Shown here: positions 24,049-31,686 of the stretch, piece after piece
Layout: each line of letters starts with the position of its first letter
Numbering within the stretch: position 1 is the first letter of the stretch
NCBI RefSeq assembly: GCF_003143855.1
Contig: NZ_QFRK01000039.1
Span: 14,689-63,056, forward strand
Direction of reading: 5' to 3'
From: Streptomyces sp. NWU339
GTDB lineage: Bacteria; Actinomycetota; Actinomycetes; Streptomycetales; Streptomycetaceae
Length of the DNA: 48,368 nucleotides
Position numbers and translations under genes: made by a program
Notes under the pieces: generated by a model
What the model was told of the DNA's origin: nothing
Databases searched by the model: none
What the model saw: only the letters and a program-made list of their open reading frames with translations

Positions 24049-24435
24049 TGGTGGCTCCTAGTGACCTTGGTATCGGTACTGCCGGGGGGTCGGTGGTGCT
24101 GTCGGGCTTCTGCGCCGCCGGTCGGTGCCCGTCGGCCCCGCCGTCGACCATTCTGACCGTCGCGACCATCCTGACGTGCCGCTACCCCGCCCGCACGCGC
24201 GGGTCCCACGACACCCCGCAGCCACATACGGGCGGGACCCCCCTCCGTACTCATCCGGACCCGTACGGACCCGTCCGGCGCGCGCACGCGTGTTCGGCGC
24301 ACGCCCGCGCCTCCGCGCGAGCGGGCCGCACGACGGCGGCAACCGGGGCGCAACGGGCGAAAAGTACCGGCCACTTGGCGCATCCGCACGGCCGATAGCC
24401 GTCTTGTCACCGTCAGTTCGCAGCGCTTACTTTTG
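24049..24435. other. Divergent intergenic region between gnd and the Rpf-like gene
   Basis: About 390 bp without a gene. I looked for the c-di-AMP (ydaO) riboswitch that precedes some Streptomyces rpf genes and did not find its conserved blocks. The region should hold two divergent promoters, but no clear -35/-10 pair stands out. Confidence 0.4.
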
Positions 24436-24461
24436 CCCCTCCTGACGCATTGTCGAGGGGG
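24436..24461 (+). promoter_or_regulatory. Hairpin overlapping the ribosome binding site of the Rpf-like gene
   Basis: CCCCTC (24436-24441) can pair with GAGGGG (24455-24460), which is also the Shine-Dalgarno sequence five to six bases before the ATG. The stem would hide the ribosome site when folded. Confidence 0.4.
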
Positions 24462-24466
24462 ACTCC

Positions 24467-25708
24467 ATGGCCGTGCGCGGCCGGCACCGCCGGTATCAGC
24501 CGAACAGAATCAACCGCGCCTCACTCACCGTCACCGCGGGCGGGGCGGGGGTGGCGCTGCCCTTGCTGGGCACCGGCGTGGCCCAGGCGGCCGACGTGGA
24601 CACCTGGGACAAGGTCGCCGCCTGCGAGTCCAGCGACGACTGGGACATCAACACCGGCAACGGCTACTACGGCGGGCTCCAGTTCACCCAGTCCACCTGG
24701 GAGGCCTTCGGCGGCACCCGGTACGCGCCGCGCGCGGATCTGGCCACCAAGGACCAGCAGATCGCCATCGCCGAGAAGGTGCTCGACGGCCAGGGCCCCG
24801 GCGCCTGGCCGGTCTGCTCGAAGCGGGCCGGGCTGTCCCGGGGCGGCGACACCCCCGACATCCGGCCGGCCACCGACCGGACCGGCGGGAAGGGGGCCGG
24901 TCGCTCCACCGTCGAGGAGGTCAAGCCGCAGCACACGCCCCAGTCCCGGGCGGGCCGCGCCGAGATGTACACCGTGGTCCGCGGCGACACCCTGTCCGGC
25001 ATCGCGGCGGGGGAGCGGGTCCGGGGCGGCTGGCGCGGGCTGTACGAGGCGAACGGCGCGACCATCGGCGCCGACCCCGATCTGATCCTGCCCGGCCAGC
25101 GCCTCACCCTGCCCGACGGGAAGGCGTCCGGGCAGTCCGGGCAGACCGAATCGTTCAAGTCCTCCAACTCGTCCAAGTCGTCCGAGAAGAAGGCCGCAAA
25201 GAGCAAGGCCGCAGAGAAGAGGACCACGGAGAAGAAGGCAGCCGAGAAGAAGGCGTCCTCGCAGCGCACCGAGGAACGGGCCGACCGCGCCACCCAGTCC
25301 GGTGTCACCCGTGTGGCCCCCGTCGGTGCCCCGCTGGGCACGCCGTACCACAAGGCGGGTTCCTCCTGGTCGAAGGGCTACCACACCGGTGTCGACTTCC
25401 CCGTGCCCACCGGCACGCCCGTGAAGTCGGTCGCGGCGGGCAGTGTGGTCAGCGCCGGCTGGGAGGGCTCGTTCGGCTACCAGGTGGTGGTCCGGCACGC
25501 CGACGGCCGCTACAGCCAGTACGCGCACCTGTCGGCGATCTCCGTGCGCAGCGGCCAGTCGGTCGCCGCGGGCCAGCGTCTCGGCCGTTCCGGCTCGACG
25601 GGCAACAGCTCGGGCCCGCATCTGCACTTCGAGGTGCGGACGGGGCCCGGTTTCGGATCGGACGTCGACCCGCTCGCCTACCTGAGGGCGGGCGGCGTCA
25701 GGATTTGA
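24467..25708 (+). CDS. Secreted Rpf-LysM-M23 cell-wall hydrolase
   Basis: A 413-residue exported protein with three modules. After a signal peptide ending near AQAADVD (about residue 42) comes a resuscitation-promoting-factor domain (WDKVAACESSDDWDINTGNG, with the catalytic Glu), cleaving glycan strands. Residues about 165-213 form a LysM domain (YTVVRGDTLSGIAAGE). A Lys/Ser/Ala-rich linker of about 55 residues follows. The C-terminal peptidase M23 domain has H-x3-D (GYHTGVDFPVPTGTPV) and GPHLHFEVR zinc ligands. Having both lytic transglycosylase-like and endopeptidase modules suggests a role in spore germination or wall turnover. It overlaps the convergent transporter gene by 11 bp. Confidence 0.9.
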   Translation: MAVRGRHRRYQPNRINRASLTVTAGGAGVALPLLGTGVAQAADVDTWDKVAACESSDDWDINTGNGYYGGLQFTQSTWEAFGGTRYAPRADLATKDQQIAIAEKVLDGQGPGAWPVCSKRAGLSRGGDTPDIRPATDRTGGKGAGRSTVEEVKPQHTPQSRAGRAEMYTVVRGDTLSGIAAGERVRGGWRGLYEANGATIGADPDLILPGQRLTLPDGKASGQSGQTESFKSSNSSKSSEKKAAKSKAAEKRTTEKKAAEKKASSQRTEERADRATQSGVTRVAPVGAPLGTPYHKAGSSWSKGYHTGVDFPVPTGTPVKSVAAGSVVSAGWEGSFGYQVVVRHADGRYSQYAHLSAISVRSGQSVAAGQRLGRSGSTGNSSGPHLHFEVRTGPGFGSDVDPLAYLRAGGVRI

Positions 25709-26813
25709 CCCGCGTGCGGTGCCGGTCCTGTACGGGTATCGGTACGTAGGGGCCGCCGTGGAAGGGCGCGTAGGCGACCAGCGTCAGGGGCGGGTCCGGC
25801 TCGGCGACCGCGACCGCGGGCCCGGCCTCCGGGGCGGCGCCCACGGCGGCCCGTACGGGGGCCGGGACCGGCACCCGTACAGGCCGTGCGAGTTCGGCCA
25901 GCAGCAGTTCCCCGGCGGCGTCGGACAGCGACCCGGTGGCCGGCACGGACCGCGCGGCGCCCGCCGGCTCCGGCTGGTGCTGCTCGCGCGCCAGCCGTTC
26001 CGTCGTCAGCAGGATCAGGCCGCCGGCCGCCACCACGCCGCAACTCAGCGCGAGCGCCGTGCCCGCCGCGCCGTAGCGGAAGGTCTCGCCGAACATCGTG
26101 ATGCCGACCACGGCCGCCACCACCGGGTTCACCACCGTCAGAGTGGCCAGCGGGGCCGCGAGGCCGGCGCCCCGGTAGGAGGCCTGGGACAGCAGCAGCC
26201 CGGCCGTGGCGAACACGCCGATCACCGCGAGGGACGGTACGTCCGCCACCGAGACGTCGTCGGTCCAGTCCACGGCCACGGCCTTCGTGAAGACGGAGGA
26301 CATGCCGAAGGCCACACCGGAGGCGACGGCGAGGAGGATGCCGCGCACGGCGGGATGCCGCCGCACGGTCCGGGCCGCCGTCATCAGGGCGACGACAGCC
26401 ACGGCCGTGACCGACGCCGTCGCCACCCGCTGGATGCCGTCGAGGGACTGGGCCTCGGACGCGGCGACCAGGGACAGCAGACCGGCGAGGCCGACGGTCG
26501 CCATGAGGGCGCCGCGCCACGCCGTCGCGCCCGCCCTGCGGCCGACGAACAGCGCGGCCATAGGCAGTGCGAACACGATGGTCAGCGCGCCCAGCGGCTG
26601 GACGAGGCTCAGCGGGCCGTAGGCGAGCGCCACCACGTGCAGCAGTCCGCCGAGGCCGTTGAGTGCGACCGCCGCCCACCAGCCCGGGCGGCGCAGTGGT
26701 GCGTACTGCTCAGCGGGCGAGGACACCGCGACCCGCTCCTGCACGATCGCTCCGCCCGCGTACGCCACGGCGGAGACGAACGACAGCAGCACGGACAACG
26801 CGAGGGCGCTCAT
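25698..26813 (-). CDS. DMT/EamA-type transporter
   Basis: A 371-residue membrane protein with about ten hydrophobic helices in two repeats (ALSVLLSFVSAVAYAGGAIV; ILLAVASGVAFGMSSVFTKA; LATLTVVNPVVAAVVGITMF), as in drug/metabolite transporters. The C-terminal 80 residues are a hydrophilic, Pro/Ala-rich cytoplasmic tail not typical of EamA cores. ATG at 26813 has GAGGAG upstream, favoured over a start 37 codons earlier. Substrate is unknown. It converges on and overlaps the Rpf-like gene by 11 bp. Confidence 0.85.
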   Translation of the reverse strand: MSALALSVLLSFVSAVAYAGGAIVQERVAVSSPAEQYAPLRRPGWWAAVALNGLGGLLHVVALAYGPLSLVQPLGALTIVFALPMAALFVGRRAGATAWRGALMATVGLAGLLSLVAASEAQSLDGIQRVATASVTAVAVVALMTAARTVRRHPAVRGILLAVASGVAFGMSSVFTKAVAVDWTDDVSVADVPSLAVIGVFATAGLLLSQASYRGAGLAAPLATLTVVNPVVAAVVGITMFGETFRYGAAGTALALSCGVVAAGGLILLTTERLAREQHQPEPAGAARSVPATGSLSDAAGELLLAELARPVRVPVPAPVRAAVGAAPEAGPAVAVAEPDPPLTLVAYAPFHGGPYVPIPVQDRHRTRVKS

Positions 26814-27117
26814 CGGCGGCTCCTCCGCGCGAGGCCGGGGCGCTCGACCCGGCGCGGCGATCGGTCGGCTTTCATGACGAACACGATGCCGTGTCCCGTT
26901 GTTTCCGTCGTCGTCCCTGAGCACTCAATGTGTCCTACTGCCGATGGAGTACGCGGACGGCCCCGTCATCCCCAGGGTGGGTACCGCACGGCGGAGGTCC
27001 CCTGACGGCTTCCCTTAGGGGGCATGACGCCGTCGTGCCCCCTGGGCCCCGGCGGGTCTTTGTCATGTCCCTGGACGGACGACGGAATCCGTGCTGTTAT
27101 GCAAAGTACTGTTCATG
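26814..27117. other. Intergenic region upstream of the GH2 gene
   Basis: No gene recognised. It contains the divergent promoters of the transporter gene and the GH2 gene; the composition becomes less GC-rich near 27100, just before the operator-like palindrome at 27118. Confidence 0.4.
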
Positions 27118-27127
27118 ACAACGTTGT
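27118..27127. promoter_or_regulatory. LacI-type operator-like palindrome upstream of GH2
   Basis: ACAACGTTGT is a perfect 10-bp palindrome centred on CpG, about 115 bp before the GH2 start. The shape fits LacI/GalR-family sites. No LacI gene is adjacent, so any regulator would be encoded elsewhere. Confidence 0.5.
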
Positions 27128-27168
27128 ACAGGCGATCGCAACGCACAGAACAGAACACGCACCGCGCA

Positions 27169-27205
27169 ACCGAGAACGGAACACCGAGAACCGAGAACCG
27201 AGCAG
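27169..27205 (+). repeat. Short direct repeats in the GH2 leader
   Basis: ACCGAGAAC occurs at 27169, 27183 and 27190, with a partial ACCGAG at 27197; the last three start 7 bp apart. They make an unusually purine-rich stretch within the 5' leader of the GH2 transcript. Confidence 0.6.
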
Positions 27206-27238
27206 AGAGCCGTCACCTTCCTCACAGACGGAGGATCC

Positions 27239-29866
27239 GTGCGCATCAGACGACTCAGAAACCGTTTCGCGCTGTTCCTGGCCGCCGCGCTGGGGCTCGC
27301 GGGGCTCACCGCGACCGGCCAGGCCGCGACCGCAGCCGAGGGCGATCCGGTGGACATCCACGGACTGAAGGGCGAGTACTACACGCACTCCGCCCCCGGC
27401 GCCTTCGACTTCCACGAGCTCAAGGCCACCGCCTTCGATCCGCACCTCGACTTCGACAACCTGGAGCCGCGGCTGAACTTCACCACGGGCCGGGCGGACC
27501 ACGTCAGCGTCCGCTGGACCGGGAAGATCGTGCCGGAGAAGACCGGCGCGCACACCTTCTCGATCATCGGCGACAACGGCTTCCGGCTGTGGATCGACGG
27601 TCGGCTCGCCATCGACCACTGGGTCGACGACTGGGACCGCGAACAGACCGCCGGGCCGATCGAGCTGACCGCCGGCAAGGCCCACGACATCAAGGTCGAG
27701 TACTTCGAGCACTACGGCGGCTCCAACCTCCACCTGCGCTGGACCGAGCCCGGCGGCACCAAGAAACCCGTACCGCAGTCGGCGTTCCGCCTGCCGGACG
27801 GCTTCGACTACGACGGGGCCCTCGCGGCCACCGTCCTCGGCTCCGGGCGCACCCTGAAGCTCGACTTCCCGCGTCCGCTCGCCGCACCCCCGGCCGGTCT
27901 CACCGAGCACGTCAGCGCGGTCATCGGCGGTGCGAAGTGGCCACTGACGAAGGCCGGGCCGGACCCGGCCGACCCCAAGGCCCTGCTCATCACGCTCGCC
28001 GAGCCAGTCGTCGGCAACAAGACGGGCACCGCCCGCGGCACCGCCGACGTCCGTTACGACGGCCGGGGCGGACTGGCCACCACGGGCGGCGACCCCGTGG
28101 ACGCGTTCATGAGCAGCGGGCCCAACCGCTCCACCCACGAACTGAGCACCGAGTGGGCCGACGAGGTGGGCCCGGACAACGCCCTCCCCGAGTACCCGCG
28201 CCCCCAGCTCACCCGGGAGCAGTGGCGCAACCTCAACGGGCAGTGGCAGTTCGCCGCCGCCGAGGAGGGGGAGCGGCCGCCCGTCGGGAAGACCCTCAAG
28301 GAGCGCATCCTCGTCCCGTACCCGGTGGAGTCCCAGCTCTCCGGCGTCCAGCGGCACGAGGACCGCATGTGGTACCGCCGTACCTTCACCGTCCCCCGGG
28401 ACTGGCGCATCGGCTCCGGCAAGCGACTGCGGCTGAACTTCGGCGCCGTCGACTGGCGGTCCGAGGTGTACGTCAACGGCACGAAGGTCGCCGCCCACGA
28501 GGGCGGGTACGACAAGTTCAGCGCCGACATCACCGACGCGCTGAAGCCCGGCCGCACCCAGGAGCTCATCGTCGGCGTGTACGACCCCACCGACGCCGCG
28601 AACGGCGAGAACCCGCCGCTCGGCAAGCAGCGTCTCGACCCCAGCGGCATCTGGTACACGCCCAGTTCGGGCATCTGGCAGACGGTCTGGATGGAGCCGG
28701 TCGCCCGGGACCACGTCGACTCCCTCAAGCTGATCCCGGACGTGCCCGGCGAGCGGCTCACCGTGGAGGCGAAGGGCGTCCGCGACGGCGTGCCGGTCAA
28801 GGCGACCGCGTACGACGGACGGCGCAGGGTCGCCACGGCGACCGGTCGCACCGGGAAGCCGCTGACCCTGAAGATCGAGAACCCGCGCCTGTGGTCGCCG
28901 GACGACCCGTTCCTGTACGACCTGGAGGTGACCGTCGGCGCCGACCGCGTCGACAGCTACTTCGGGATGCGCTCCATCGCCGTCGAGGAGGTCGACGGGG
29001 TGCCGCGCACGGTCCTCAACGGCGAACCCGTCTTCCTGATGGCCACCCTCGGCCAGGGCTTCTGGCCGGACGGCCTGCACACCGCGCCCACCGACGAGGC
29101 TCTCGCGTACGACCTGCGCGTGCACAAGGAGCTCGGGTTCAACTCGGTGCGCAAGCACATCAAGGTCGAGCCGGACCGATGGTTCCACTGGGCCGACCGG
29201 CTGGGGCTGATGGTGTGGCAGGACATGCCGTCCATGAGGGCCGGGGTGAACCCCGGTGACTCCGCCCGCGCCCGCTACGAGCGCGAGATGCAGCAGATGA
29301 TCGACGAGCACATCAGCAGCCCGTCGATCGTCATGTGGGTCACCTTCAACGAGGGCTGGGGCCAGTACGACGTCGGCCGCATCGCCGAGCAGGCCAAGGC
29401 CTGGGACCCGTCGCGCCTGGTCAACAACCAGTCGGGGCTCAACCTCGGCGCCGACGGCAACGCCGGCGACATCATGGACGAGCACGGCTATCCCAGTCCG
29501 GCGCTCCCGCCCCGCCCGGACGGGCGGCGCGCCCTGGTCACCGGCGAGTACGGCGGCCTCGGCCTGGCGGTGCCCGGTCACGCCTGGTCGGTGCAACAGT
29601 CGTACGTCGACGTCGATCCGGAGACCTACACCGACGACTACCTCACCAAGCTCGACGAGGTGCGGGCCCTGGTCTGCCGGGGCAGCAACGGCGCCGTGTA
29701 CACGCAGATCTCGGACGTGGAGGGCGAACTGAACGGCCTGCTCACCTACGACCGACGCGTGCTGAAGCCGGACGTCGCCCGGGTGAGGGCCGGCCATGAC
29801 GCCCTGATCCGGGACGCGTCCCGGGCGCGGCCCGCGGGGTGCCCGGCCGAGGGCGCCGCGCGATGA
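27239..29866 (+). CDS. Secreted GH2 glycoside hydrolase with N-terminal PA14 domain
   Basis: An 875-residue secreted enzyme. A signal peptide (RFALFLAAALGLAGL, cleaved near residue 33) precedes a PA14 domain at about 45-180 (LKGEYYTHSAPGAF; GDNGFRLWIDGRLAIDHW), a linker, and a GH2 sugar-binding/Ig-like region (WRNLNGQWQFA; MWYRRTFTVP). The TIM barrel carries the acid/base Glu near residue 705 (VTFNEGWGQYD) and the nucleophile Glu near 770 (VTGEYGGLGL). GH2 covers beta-galactosidase, mannosidase and glucuronidase activities; the sequence alone does not choose. GTG has GGAGG five bases upstream. Control by a LacI-type repressor is suggested by the upstream palindrome. Confidence 0.9.
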   Translation: MRIRRLRNRFALFLAAALGLAGLTATGQAATAAEGDPVDIHGLKGEYYTHSAPGAFDFHELKATAFDPHLDFDNLEPRLNFTTGRADHVSVRWTGKIVPEKTGAHTFSIIGDNGFRLWIDGRLAIDHWVDDWDREQTAGPIELTAGKAHDIKVEYFEHYGGSNLHLRWTEPGGTKKPVPQSAFRLPDGFDYDGALAATVLGSGRTLKLDFPRPLAAPPAGLTEHVSAVIGGAKWPLTKAGPDPADPKALLITLAEPVVGNKTGTARGTADVRYDGRGGLATTGGDPVDAFMSSGPNRSTHELSTEWADEVGPDNALPEYPRPQLTREQWRNLNGQWQFAAAEEGERPPVGKTLKERILVPYPVESQLSGVQRHEDRMWYRRTFTVPRDWRIGSGKRLRLNFGAVDWRSEVYVNGTKVAAHEGGYDKFSADITDALKPGRTQELIVGVYDPTDAANGENPPLGKQRLDPSGIWYTPSSGIWQTVWMEPVARDHVDSLKLIPDVPGERLTVEAKGVRDGVPVKATAYDGRRRVATATGRTGKPLTLKIENPRLWSPDDPFLYDLEVTVGADRVDSYFGMRSIAVEEVDGVPRTVLNGEPVFLMATLGQGFWPDGLHTAPTDEALAYDLRVHKELGFNSVRKHIKVEPDRWFHWADRLGLMVWQDMPSMRAGVNPGDSARARYEREMQQMIDEHISSPSIVMWVTFNEGWGQYDVGRIAEQAKAWDPSRLVNNQSGLNLGADGNAGDIMDEHGYPSPALPPRPDGRRALVTGEYGGLGLAVPGHAWSVQQSYVDVDPETYTDDYLTKLDEVRALVCRGSNGAVYTQISDVEGELNGLLTYDRRVLKPDVARVRAGHDALIRDASRARPAGCPAEGAAR

Positions 29867-30105
29867 GCGCTTCCTCCGGCGGCCCGCGCCCGTCCGGGTG
29901 GCGTTCGTCACCCAGGGTGCCACCCCGGGTCTTCCCCCGGGTGCCGTCCCGAATGCCGCTTCAGGCACCATTTCTGACGCGATTTCAGGAGGTTTCGACC
30001 GCACGGCCGTGACCCCGTCCGCCCCATGGGACCCGCCCCTTTCGCCGTACCGACGGAAGGGGCGGAGGCGTAATCTGATGTTAACTGTGTGTGGTGGGAT
30101 CGTAC
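29867..30105. other. Intergenic region after the GH2 gene
   Basis: No gene recognised. An imperfect GC-rich hairpin near 29917-29943 may be the GH2 terminator. The region from about 30060 becomes AT-richer ahead of the acyltransferase promoter. Confidence 0.35.
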
Positions 30106-30135
30106 TTGACCGTAATCAGTCGGGGACGGTGTACT
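30106..30135 (+). promoter_or_regulatory. Candidate promoter of the WS/DGAT gene
   Basis: TTGACC at 30106-30111 is a good -35 box; TGTACT at 30130-30135, 18 bp downstream, is a weaker -10 box. It would give a leader of about 25-30 bases before the TTG start. Confidence 0.35.
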
Positions 30136-30168
30136 GCTGGTCCATCCCGTCGTCATGCGAGGCACTCC

Positions 30169-31575
30169 TTGAACGCAGACCCGCTCGCTCCTCTCGACCT
30201 GGCGTTCTGGAACATCGAGTCCGCCGATCACCCCATGCACCTCGCGGCCCTCGGGGTCTTCTCGGCCGGTTCGCCCACCGCCGGCGCCCACGCGGCGGAT
30301 CTGCTCGCCTCCCGTGCCGCCGCCGTGCCCGGACTGCGGATGCGCATCCGCGATGTGTGGCAACCGCTGTCCTCGCGCCCGCTGCTCCCGGCTCTGCACC
30401 GCCCCGTCGCCTCCGCCCTGCGCCATCCGCTCGCCTCCGCCCTGCGCCATCCGCTCGCTTTCGGTGGCGCCGAGCGGAAGACCGACCCCGGCTTCGATCC
30501 CCAGAACCACGTCAGGCTGCACGCTCCGACCGCCGACTTCCACTCGGTCGCGGGCCGGCTCATGGAGCGGCCCCTGGAGCGCGCCCGGCCGCCCTGGGAG
30601 GCCCATGTGCTGCCGGGGGAGGACGGTGTCTCCTTCGCCGTACTGTTCAAGTTCCACCACGCCCTCGCCGACGGGCTGCGGGCCCTCACCCTCGCCGCGG
30701 CCCTGATGGATCCGATGGACCTGCCCACCCCGCGGCCCCGCCCGGCCGAGCCGGCGCGCGGACTGCTCCCGGACGTGCGCGAGGTGCCCGCCCTCGTCCG
30801 CGGCCTCCTGTCCGACGCGGGCCGGGCCCTGGACATCGGCGCCTCGGTGGCCCGCTCCACCCTCGACGTGCGCTCGTCGCCCGCGCTCGCCTGCGAGCCC
30901 AGCGGCACCCGCCGCACCGCCGGAGCGGTCCTCGACCTCGACGACGTGCACCGGATCCGCAAGAGCGTCGGCGGCACCGTCAACGACGTGCTGATCGCGG
31001 TCGTCGCCGGCGCCCTGCGCCGCTGGCTCGACGAGCGCGGCGCCGGCAGCGAGGGCGTCGCCCCGCGCGCCCTCGTCCCCGTCTCCCGTCGCCGCCCGCG
31101 CACCGCGCACCCCCAGGGCAACCGGCTCTCCGGCTACCTGATCCGCCTGCCGGTCGACGAGGCGGAACCGCTCGCCCGTCTCGCCCTGGTGCGCACCGCC
31201 ATGGACCGCAACAAGGACGCGGGCCCGAACCGGGGCGCGGGCGCCGTCGCCCTGCTCGCCGACCACGTGCCACCGCTCGGCCACCGGCTCGGCGGCCCCC
31301 TGGTCGGCCAGGCGGCCCGGCTCTGGTTCGACGTCCTGGTCACCAGCGTGCCGCTGCCCGGCTTCGGCCTGCGGCTCGGCGGCGACCCGCTCGGCGCGGT
31401 CTTCCCCCTCGCGCCGCTCGCCCCCGGTCACTCCCTCGCGGTCGCCGTCTCCACCTACCGCGGCCGCGTCCACTACGGGCTGGTCGCCGACGGAGCCGCC
31501 GTCCCCGACCTCGACCGGCTCGCCGGGGCCGTGTCCGAGGAGGTGGCGACGCTCATCTCCGCGTGTGATCCCTGA
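30169..31575 (+). CDS. WS/DGAT-type O-acyltransferase
   Basis: A 468-residue member of the wax ester synthase/diacylglycerol acyltransferase family, which joins acyl-CoA to diacylglycerol or alcohols to make storage lipid at the membrane. It begins LNADPLAPLDLAFWNIES, matching the family N-terminus; the TTG at 30169 has GAGG seven bases upstream. The catalytic HHxxxDG motif is FKFHHALADGLRAL. Later blocks (GGTVNDVLIAVVAGALRRWL; QGNRLSGYLIRLPVD; VTSVPLPGF) are also of this family. Oddity: an 8-residue tandem duplication (ASALRHPL twice) near residue 85. Confidence 0.9.
   Translation: MNADPLAPLDLAFWNIESADHPMHLAALGVFSAGSPTAGAHAADLLASRAAAVPGLRMRIRDVWQPLSSRPLLPALHRPVASALRHPLASALRHPLAFGGAERKTDPGFDPQNHVRLHAPTADFHSVAGRLMERPLERARPPWEAHVLPGEDGVSFAVLFKFHHALADGLRALTLAAALMDPMDLPTPRPRPAEPARGLLPDVREVPALVRGLLSDAGRALDIGASVARSTLDVRSSPALACEPSGTRRTAGAVLDLDDVHRIRKSVGGTVNDVLIAVVAGALRRWLDERGAGSEGVAPRALVPVSRRRPRTAHPQGNRLSGYLIRLPVDEAEPLARLALVRTAMDRNKDAGPNRGAGAVALLADHVPPLGHRLGGPLVGQAARLWFDVLVTSVPLPGFGLRLGGDPLGAVFPLAPLAPGHSLAVAVSTYRGRVHYGLVADGAAVPDLDRLAGAVSEEVATLISACDP
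30408..30455 (+). repeat. 24-bp tandem duplication inside the WS/DGAT gene
   Basis: Two exact consecutive copies (30408-30431 and 30432-30455) of a 24-bp unit encoding ASALRHPL. The frame is kept. Identical copies suggest a recent slippage event. Confidence 0.8.
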
Positions 31576-31686
31576 CCCGTCGCCCGCCGCGGGTTTGGTG
31601 CTGCGGCCCGGCGCTCCGTAAAATCTCCCGTTCGACAGCGGGCGCGACCGGAGCGCCGCCACGGCAGACCAGGAACGGCGACGGCG

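Noticed and set aside
24049..24466. c-di-AMP (ydaO) riboswitch upstream of the Rpf-like gene
   Set aside because: Such riboswitches precede some Streptomyces rpf genes, but none of the conserved sequence blocks is visible in this leader.
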